DNA of 64,000 nt from Mikania micrantha (Eukaryota > Streptophyta > Magnoliopsida > Asterales > Asteraceae): positions 64,832,207-64,896,206 of the forward strand of contig CM018683.1 in the NCBI GenBank assembly GCA_009363875.1. Direction: 5' to 3'. The number at the start of each line of letters is the position of its first letter. The first letter of the stretch is position 1. Below the pieces are notes generated by a model that did no database searches, was not told the DNA's origin, and saw nothing but the letters and a program-made list of their open reading frames with translations. Of this stretch, positions 55,423-64,000 are shown in pieces. Position numbers and translations under genes: made by a program.

Positions 55423-58400
55423 CCTCTCATTGTAAACCTGTCTAAGTGTGCTTTCTTGTTGTAACACTTAAACAACTTTGAGAGAAATATATCTTTGAGC
55501 TTGAAATTTATTCTTGTGTTCTTATTATTATTGAAAGATTATTTTGTTACCATCGAGTGTTTGAGAGAACCTTCTAACTGATATTCAGCATCTATTAGAT
55601 TGAAAGAAAGAAATACTTGTGAAGTGTTGTTTGAAGTAAACAACCCGATCCAACAAGTGGTATCAGAGCTTTGGCTCATGAACTTAAGTGATTAATCATC
55701 CTTAAGTTACCAGTTCTATTTCTTCTAAAATTTTATTACTTCAAAACTCATATCTCCTGTGTTTGTTCAAATGGGTGCTCTAAACAAACATGATACATAG
55801 AATGGTACCCTCAACAAGCCACCGATATTTACTCCAAAAGACTTTGACACATGGAAAGTCAGGATGGAGGGATTCATCAGGAATCAGGACTTCAAACTCT
55901 GGAAATCAGTTCTTGAAGAGCCTTTCATCCCAACTATTCCTGCAGCTGGTGCCGGTGGAGCTCCTGCGCCAAAAGATCCAGCTCTCTTTTCAGAGGAAGA
56001 CTACAAGAGAATGGAGTTGGACTCGAAGGCTTTGTGGCTCATCCAGATGGCCATCCCTAACTCAATCATACATGCATTCAAGTAATGCAAATCTGCTCAA
56101 GAGATGTGGAGCTCTCTACAGCAAATGTATGAAGGATCTGAAGATGTCAAAGAAAATAAGAAGGACACGCTGAAACAGAAGTTTGAGAACTTATGTCAAT
56201 AAAACAATGAGAAGATGACTTCTCAATACCTCTCATTGTAAACCTGTCTAAGTGTGCTTGCTTGTTGTAACACTTAAACAACTTTGAGAGAAATATATCT
56301 TTGAGCTTGAAATTTATTCTTGTGTTCTTATTATTATTGAAAGATTATTTTGTTACTATCGAGTGTCTGAGAGAACCTTCTAACTGATATTCAGCATCTA
56401 TTAGATTGAAAGAAAGAAATACTTGTGAAGTGTTGTTTGAAGTAAACAACCCGATCCAACAAGTGGTATCAGAGCTTTGGCTCATGAACTTAAGTGATTA
56501 ATCATCCTTAAGTTACCAGTTCTATTTCTTCTAAAATTTTATTACTTCAAAACTCATATCTCCTGTGTTTGTTCGAATGGGTGCTCTAAACAAACATGAT
56601 ACATAGAATGGTACTCTCAACAAGCCACCGATATTTGCTCCAAAAGACTTTGACACATGGAAAGTCAGGATGGAGGGATTCATCAGGAATCAGGACTTCA
56701 AACTCTGGAAATCAGTTCTTGAAGAGCCTTTCATCCCAACTATTCCTGCAGCTGGTGCCGGTGGAGCTCCTGCGCCAAAAGATCCAGCTCTCTTTTCAGA
56801 GGAAGACTACAAGAGAATGGAGTTGGACTCGAAGGCTTTGTGGCTCATCCAGATGGCCATCCCTAACTCAATCATACATGCATTCAAGTAATGCAAATCT
56901 GCTCAAGAGATGTGGAGCTCTCTACAGCAAATGTATGAAGGATCTGAAGATGTCAAAGAAAATAAGAAGGACACGCTGAAACAGAAGTTTGAGAACTTAT
57001 GTCAATAAAACAATGAGAAGATGACTTCTCAATACCTCTCATTGTAAACATGTCTAAGTGTGCTTGCTTGTTGTAACACTTAAACAACTTTGAGAGAAAT
57101 ATATCTTTGAGCTTGAAATTTATTCTTGTGTTCTTATTATTATTGAAAGATTGTTTTGTTACTATCGAGTGTCTGAGAGAACCTTCTAACTGATATTCAG
57201 CATCTATTAGATTGAAAGAAAGAAATACTTGTGAAGTGTTGTTTGAAGTAAACAACCCGATCCAACAAGTGGTATCAGAGCTTTGGCTCATGAACTTAAG
57301 TGATTAATCATCCTTAAGTTACCAGTTCTATTTCTTCTAAAATTTTATTACTTCAAAACTCATATCTCCTGTGTTTGTTCGAATGGGTGCTCTAAACAAA
57401 CATGATACATAGAATGGTACTCTCAACAAGCCACCGATATTTGCTCCAAAAGACTTTGACACATGGAAAGTCAGGATGGAGGGATTCATCAGGAATCAGG
57501 ACTTCAAACTCTGGAAATCAGTTCTTGAAGAGCCTTTCATCCCAACTATTCCTGCAGCTGGTGCCGGTGGAGCTCCTGCGCCAAAAGATCCAGCTCTCTT
57601 TTCAGAGGAAGACTACAAAAGAATGGAGTTGGACTCGAAGGCTTTGTGGCTCATCCAGATGGCCATCCCTAACTCAATCATACATGCATTCAAGTAATGC
57701 AAATCTGCTCAAGAGATGTGGAGCTCTCTACAGCAAATGTATGAAGGATCTGAAGATGTCAAAGAAAATAAGAAGGACACGCTGAAACAGAAGTTCGAGA
57801 ACTTATGTCAACAAAACAATGAGAAGATGACTTCTCAATACCTCTCATTGTAAACCTGTCTAAGTGTGCTTGCTTGTTGTAACACTTAAACAACTTTGAG
57901 AGAAATATATCTTTGAGCTTGAAATTTATTCTTGTGTTCTTATTATTATTGAAAGATTATTTTGTTACTATCGAGTGTCTGAGAGAACCTTCTAACTGAT
58001 ATTCAGCATCTATTAGATTGAAAGAAAGAAATACTTGTGAAGTGTTGTTTGAAGTAAACAACCCGATCCAACAAGTGGTATCAGAGCTTTGGCTCATGAA
58101 CTTAAGTGATTAATCATCCTTAAGTTACCAGTTCTATTTCTTCTAAAATTTCATTACTTCAAAACTCATATCTCCTGTGTTTGTTCGAATGGGTGCTCTA
58201 AACAAACATGATACATAGAATGGTACTCTCAACAAGCCACCGATATTTACTCCAGAAGACTTTGACACATGGAAAGTCAGGATGGAGGGATTCATCAGGA
58301 ATCAGGACTTCAAACTCTGGAAATCAGTTCTTGAAGAGCCTTTCATCCCAACTATTCCTGCAGCTGGTGCCGGTGGAGCTCCTGTGCCAAAAGATCCAGC

Positions 58401-59451
58401 TCTCTTTTCAGATGAAGACTACAAGAGAATGGAGTTGGACTCGAAGGCGTTGTGGCTCACCCTGATGGCCATCCCTAACTCAATCATACATGCATTCAAG
58501 TAATGCAAATCTGCTCAAGAGTTGTGGAGCTCTCTACAGCAAATGTATGAAGGATCTGAAGATGTCAAAGAAAATAAGAAGGACATGCTGAAACAGAAGT
58601 TCGAGAACTTATGTCAACAAAACAATGAGAAGATGACTTCTCAATACCTCTCATTGTAAACCTATCTAAGTGTGCTTGCTTGTTGTAACACTTAAACAAC
58701 TTTGAGACAAATATATCTTTGAGCCTGAAATTTATTCTTGTGTTCTTATTGTTATTGAAAGATTATTTTGTTACCATCGAGTGTTCGAGAGAACCTTCTA
58801 ACTGATATTCAGCATCTATTAGATTGAAAGATAGAAATACTTGTGAAGTGTTGTTTGAAGTAAACAACCCGATCCAACAAGTGGTATCAGAGCTTTGGCT
58901 CATGAACTTAAGTGATTAATCATCCTTAAGTTACCAGTTCTATTTCTTCTAAAATTTCATTACTTCAAAACTCATATCTCCTGTGTTTGTTCGAATGGCT
59001 GCTCTAAACAAACATGATACATAGAATGGTACTCTCAACAAGCCACCGATGTTTACTATAGAAGACTTTGACACATGGAAAGTCAGGATGGAGGGATTCA
59101 TCAGGATTGAGGACTTCAAACTCTGGAAGTCAGTTCTTGAAGAGCCTTTCATCCCAACTGTTCCTGCAGTTGGTGCCGGTGGAGCTCCTGTGCCAAAAGA
59201 TCCAGCTCTCTATTCAGATGAAGACTACAAGAGAATGGAGTTGGACTCGGAGGCTTTGTGGCTCATCCAGATGGCCATCCCTAACTCAATCATACATGCA
59301 TTCAAGTAATGCAAATATGCTCAAGAGCTGTGGAGCTCTCTACAGCAAATGTATGAAGGATCTGAAGATGTCAAAGAAAATAAGAAGGACATGCTGAAAC
59401 AGAAGTTCGAGAACTTATGTCAACAAAACAATGAGAAGATGACTTCTCAAT
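55422..59451 (+). repeat. Five tandem 806-bp units of LTR end, primer site and 5' gag
   Basis: Unit starts are at 55422, 56228, 57034, 57840 and 58646. Each holds the LTR segment downstream of the TATA box, a primer site (55658, 56464, 57270, 58076, 58882) and the first ~140 gag codons. Units 1-4 jump from gag back to LTR at an ACCTC overlap; unit 5 runs on into the rest of gag. All five carry stops at gag codons 10 and 105. A third stop is only in units 1 and 2, showing their shared descent. Confidence 0.95.
55658..55669 (+). other. E primer-binding site (tRNA-iMet), first of five
   Basis: TGGTATCAGAGC two bases after the LTR end, with exact copies every 806 bases up to 58882-58893. Confidence 0.9.
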
Positions 59452-61721
59452 ATCTCAGGTATGTTCAGCTTGTTGATGAGTTAGAAGCTGCAAGTGTCAA
59501 AATGGAGAACCAAGATGTGATCAGAAAGTTTCCTAGATAACTACCACAAGCTTGGAACATATATTCTGTTGCGATCCGGAGGACAGAAAATCTAAGAACT
59601 TTAAAACTTAGTGAACTGTTTGGTATACTCTGTGCTTACCAGATGGAAATAGATACCCAAGAACCCAAACCCACTCATATAACTTCTGGTTTAGCAGCAC
59701 TTTATGCACCCATCAATAATTCTCCTTACCAGAGTTATCAACCCATCTACCATCCTACCTCCACACCCATTGCCACCTTCCCTAAACCACCAACTCCTTC
59801 AACCACACACTCAAACCCGTTCTCTAATCCAACTCCACCACAGACATCCGAGCAAGGAGCTTTTATGGCTGAGGAAACCAATTACTTTCAACTTTGCCAA
59901 GAAGACTTAGATGGCATTCCTGTAGATGACCTTGAGGAGATGGACATCAATTATCAGATGGGCATGATCTATAGAGCAAAGAAGTTCTATCAAAGAACTG
60001 GCAGGCAGTTCAAAAAGCACAACATGAAGACTGGGTTTGGGCTGGACAAGTCTATGCTCAAATGCTTCAACTGTCAACAACTAAGGCATTTTGCCAGAGA
60101 GTGCAAATCATCTACCACTCAGCCATCAACTTCCGGGCAACCACATCAAAGACCATCAAGCTCATCAAACAGTGCTAACATTGCAGAGCAAGACTTTGCA
60201 GATTGGAGCTTCCAAGCTGAAGATTCTTTCATCTCCAACAGTGCTATGATGGCAAATGACTCAACTTCTTCATTCAAGGTAACTGATGATATGTGCACAC
60301 CTGAATGTTTAGAGAAGTTAAATGTTTTTAAAAGAATAAATTCTCAACTCTATAATGAACTTGAGTCATTACAAGTTGTCAAGAAAATTTCTTTGAATCT
60401 GAAAGAAATTACAAAGAAAAGATTGAAGAAATGGAAAAGACCATTTCTAGCTTAAAACATGAAGACACTAACAAACAGTGTCAAATTAACAATCTTTTAG
60501 AAAGACATCACTGCCAAGACAGAACTTGTATTGACTAAGTCTTACAGAGACAAATTTTTAAGCCAAGGTGAAAAGTATGAAAAACTTTTCAAAATGAGTA
60601 ACACAGCTGAATTGGTAATGAAAATGGGGGCTGGTTTGGGTTACAACAAGGTAGAGCCTCCATTTGCCTATACTCCTATGGTGGAGATTAGGTGTAAACC
60701 AGTAACTAAACTTGTGTATGATGATGAGTTGGACATACACAAAGTGGCTCAAAATGATGACCTATCTGATCTAAACCCAAGTAAGTCATGCTCAGATGAG
60801 AATGTTACTCCCAGTAACTTAGAAACAGAAAAACCAGCTTTGAAAAGTAAGAAAATAAATAAGATAACTAAGAAACATTCATCAGTTTTTGTCAAAGCTA
60901 AGAACATACAAACTGGAAGTACCTCCACATATGACTATGTTACTTGTCCATCTGACAAGTCCAAAAGGGGTAGATCAAATAAGAGAAAGGCTAGTTTTTT
61001 AGGGATACAGGAAAATCACCCAGCCACCAAGCCTGTTGGAACATCCATACAATCATCTTCTGTGAACCAAAGCTCAACCTTCTTAAGCAAGAATCAGCAT
61101 CAACAACCCATCAACAATCAGACTGTGTGTCTGATGTGCGGTGAAAAGAGTCACTTTGCTGCTGATTGCTTTTATAATCCAAAAAGCATAATGTTCTTTG
61201 AAAAAAAAGGTAGAGGAAGAAAGAAGAGCTGGAGTAAGTCATTTGTTTCGTCGGAAGAACAAGGAAGAAACATAGCCAAGAAAGCATCATAAGCAAGTAC
61301 TTCTGATAGTCGAAAGAAACAAAACAAGAAGGCTTCCAAAGGAAAGAAAGCATCGGAAGCACATGCAAAGAATCCTTCCTACAAACCAAAGAAATCTTAT
61401 CCCTTCGGAAGAAGAACATTGGAAGAAAAGCCCCACTTATCAGCAAAAACCATGTCATCGGAAGGGAAGACTAAAAGTGCTTCCGATGGCTGTCAAAAGA
61501 AGCATCCTCTTCCAGCAACTTCCAAAGTCAAACAAATAAGGAAGAAGAAAGCACCAACTGAACCAAATGTTCAGCCACCAATTCTATCATAAGCAAGCTC
61601 ATCATCTGTTCCACCTAGGATGATTTCAAAGAAATTTACTTACAATGATGCTAATGGAAAACGCAAGACCACATGGGCTTGGGTTCCCATCAGAAACTAA
61701 TTCACTTCTGGTCATGTGTAG
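58995..61721 (+). pseudogene. E gag, last full copy, broken
   Basis: ATG 58995. The UBN2-like domain has FDTWKVRMEGFI and LWSSLQQMYEG. Stops lie at 59022, 59307 and 59538. A CCHC knuckle (CFNCQQLRHFAREC, from 60063) is intact. Frameshifts near 60390 and 60520 break a coiled-coil part. A second knuckle CLMCGEKSHFAADC at about 61129 is followed by a Lys/Arg-rich segment with GRGRKKS. Stops at 61290, 61590, 61698 and 61719 precede pol. It is non-functional but retains the full domain order. Confidence 0.87.
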
Positions 61722-64000
61722 GGACATCAGGAATCAAAGAGCAACTTGTGGATAGTTGACAGTGGCTGTTCCAGGCACATGATAGGCAACAGGACTCACC
61801 TGCATAAATTTGAACCATTCTTTGGAGGGACTGTTTCATTTGGAAGTGATCCAGTGGGAGGTTATATCACAGGTAGGGGCACAATCACAAATGGCAAGGT
61901 AGGCTTTGAGAATGTGCATTTTGCAAAGGAACTAAATTACAATTTACTGAGTGTATCACAGGTGTGTGATCAAAAGCACAACGTGTTGTTTACTCAGCAT
62001 GAATGCATAGTTTTGAAACCAGGATTTGTAGTTCCAAATGATCAAATCCTTCTCAGGGCTCCAAGAAGAAACAACATGTACATGCTAGACATGAGCACAG
62101 CTGCACCACTTAGTAATATAAGTTGCTTTGTCTCAAAAGCTTCACTTGATGAATCATCTCTTTGGCATAGGAGACTTTGTCATATAAACCTTAAAAGTAT
62201 GAATAAACTTGTCAAAAATAATCTAGTAACTGGTTTACCAACAAAAGAATTCATCTGTGTTGACAAATGTGTTGCATGCTTGAAAGGTAAGCAACACAAA
62301 ACATCTCATCATGCCAAAGAGATAAATTCGATCACAACAGTCCTGCATTTGCTTCATATGGACTTGTTTGGCTCCACAAGTGTTAAAAGTCTTGGTAGAA
62401 AATCATATTGCTTGGTGGTCACTGATGATTTCTCTCAGTATACCTGGGTATTTTTCTTAAGTATCAAGGATGAAACTGCTGAGACCCTAAAGTCATTTAT
62501 ACTTAGGGTAGAGAATGAAAGTGACCACCATGTAAAAATAATCAGATCAGATCAGGGAACAAAATTCAAAAATCATGTTTTAAATTCTTTTTGTGAATCC
62601 AAAGGTATCACAAGACAATTCAGTGCTCCTAGGACTCCACAACAAAATGGTGTTGCTGAGAGAAGGAATATGACACTAATTGAGGTTGCAACGACCATGT
62701 TGTCTGATGCCAAGCTTCCAATAACTTTTTGGGCAGAAGCAGTCAACACTGCATGCTATGTTCAAAATAGAGTATTGGTAGTTAAGACACATGGTATGAC
62801 TCCTTATGAAATTTGGCATAAGAGAAAACTATTTATTGGATTTCTCAAACCATTTGGATGTCAATGCACCATCTTGAATACTAAAGATCATTTGGCCAAG
62901 TTTGCTAAGAAATCAGCAGAGGCCTACTTTGTTGGGTACTTTTCACATGCAAAAGCATATAGAGTATACATCAAAGCTTCGAGAATTATTGAAGAGTCAG
63001 CAAATGTTCAGTTCAATGAACATACTATCAATAAGCCTGGAACTGTCCTTGATTGGTTGTTTGATCTTGATAGCTTTACATCTGCATTTAATCTTGTGAA
63101 AGAGTATGTTCCAGCTTCACAGTCAATTACCATAGACTCCTCCAAGTCCACCAGAGAAGAAGATTTTCGTGTTGAACTACCAATAGCTCTAAGACAAATC
63201 TTGGCAGAATCCACTTCAGCACATAATGATGTCTCTCAGTCTGAAACGGTGATCACATCTCATGCTGTTCCTTTAAGCGACTATACTTCAGTCCTAGTAA
63301 GTCAAGAAGAAAGTGAGAGTCCTTCAGCTGAAACTAACACTTTGGGACCCTCTTCTCCCAGAGAAAGTGATCCCACAACAGTCCAATCCCAAAGACCACA
63401 AGATCTGCCAGAAATCCAGCTTGAGGTGGTAATTCCTAACCTTGAGTCAAGAAATCTGGATTTAGCTTCTCAGCTGGATGTGATTCCTAGAACTCGCATC
63501 CATAACACCCATCCAGTTGAGAACATTATTGGTAATGTTGAAAAAAGAGTAAGAACAAGAAGCTCTATGCATGAAGCAAACATCTGTTTGTTTTCTTGTT
63601 TTCTATCCCAAATAGAACCAAAGAAAGTTGTTGAAGCACTGAAAGATAACAGTTGGGTAGAAGCTATGCAGGAAGAGCTTCTTCAGTTTGAAAGGCAGGG
63701 AGTTTGGAAGATTTTCCCTTTACCTAAGGGAAAGTATGCCATTGGAGCAAAACGGGTGTTCAGAAACAAGAAGGATGACAAAGGTGTTGTCATCAAGAAC
63801 AAGGCAAGGTTGGTTGTTCAAGGATACACTCAGGAAGAAGGCATAGATTATGATGAAGTATTTGCTCCTATTGCAAGAATTGAAGCAATCAGAATATTTT
63901 TAGCCTTTGCAGCTACCAAGAACTTCAAGGTTTTTCAAATGGATGTGAAAAGTGCCTTTCTTTATGGAAGAATTGATGAGGAGGTGTATGTGTGTCAGCC
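61722..64000 (+). CDS. E pol: protease, integrase and start of RT (open to window end)
   Basis: One uninterrupted frame of about 759 codons with no stop before the window ends. Protease has the copia form WIVDSGCSRHM (about 61749). The GAG-pre-integrase/HHCC zinc domain is WHRRLCH...CVACLKGK (62164-62290). The integrase core has D at 62361 and 62550 and E at 62658, with 35 residues between the last two, as required. A Ser/Pro-rich linker (63100-63500) leads into RT (from about 63640), with KNKARLVVQGYTQEEGIDYDE and QMDVKSAFLYG. RT catalytic YVDD and RNase H would lie beyond the window. The upstream stops separate it from gag, so the element as a whole is probably inactive. Confidence 0.88.

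Larger units (their letters stand above)
54798..55655 (+). repeat. E 5' LTR (start uncertain)
   Basis: The end at 55655 (CCAACA, two bases before the primer site) is secure. The start at TGATGCTCACC is the best TG candidate but lacks a partner LTR in the window. It contains the CTTCCGAAG cluster and a TATA box. Confidence 0.65.
54798..64000 (+). mobile_element. Element E, SIRE/Maximus-like Ty1/copia retrotransposon (continues past window)
   Basis: 5' LTR about 54798-55655, tRNA-iMet primer site, a long gag with a UBN2-type domain and zinc knuckles, then protease, integrase and RT in copia order (integrase before RT). The primer-site/5'-gag region is repeated five times. The long gag with extra coiled-coil and Lys-rich regions suggests the SIRE/Maximus group. 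The right end and target duplication are outside the window. Confidence 0.88.

Overview
This is a stretch of plant nuclear DNA, almost certainly from a eudicot. The style of the retrotransposon families suggests Asteraceae, but that is an impression and no marker gene settles it. Roughly nine tenths of the window is nested transposable elements. There is one apparently intact host gene, an ankyrin-repeat/PGG membrane protein on the minus strand (37537-39656). I see no rRNA, tRNA gene, CRISPR array or bacterial-type operon.

Left part (1-36920), a nest of Ty3/gypsy elements. An outer plus-strand element (A1) has its 5' LTR at 1-1798 plus 13319-13441 and its 3' LTR at 35047-36920. Element B, a related gypsy family, sits inside the A1 5' LTR at 1799-13313 with a perfect 5-bp target duplication (ATCTG). 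The A1 body (13442-18370) runs from its primer-binding site to reverse transcriptase. It then joins, through a 3-bp overlap, a minus-strand copy of the same family (A2, 18371-23604). A2 shares an LTR (23605-25739) with a nearly intact minus-strand copy, A3 (23605-35046). A1 and A2 therefore form a ~5-kb inverted repeat, and A2 and A3 a ~7.2-kb direct repeat.

Family A has an unusual layout: LTR, tRNA-iMet primer site, a leader ORF ahead of gag, a predicted intron filled with a minisatellite, gag-protease-RT-RNase H-integrase in one frame, a conserved palindrome, polypurine tract, LTR. The leader ORF shows a clear excess of synonymous changes between A1 and A3. In A3 it is open exactly to a consensus splice donor, and splicing would put it in frame with gag.

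Middle (36921-42441): the ankyrin gene with four exons, a CACTA-like fragment, and AT-rich TATGTG-repeat DNA.

Right part (42442-64000): an Athila-type element C (42442-50690, TSD CCTAT) with gag and protease but no RT or integrase, inserted in a fold-back MITE-like element; a decayed CACTA transposase (51075-52285); a decayed Ty1/copia RT-RNase H region (52283-54216) split by a solo LTR with perfect TSD (CTCCT); and a SIRE/Maximus-like copia element E (54798 to past the window end). The R-U5/primer site/5'-gag segment of E is tandemly repeated five times with an exact 806-bp period.

Most nonsense codons look like C-to-T changes, as expected in methylated transposons. LTR pairs of A1, A3 and B differ by only about 0.5% by eye, so the nest is young.
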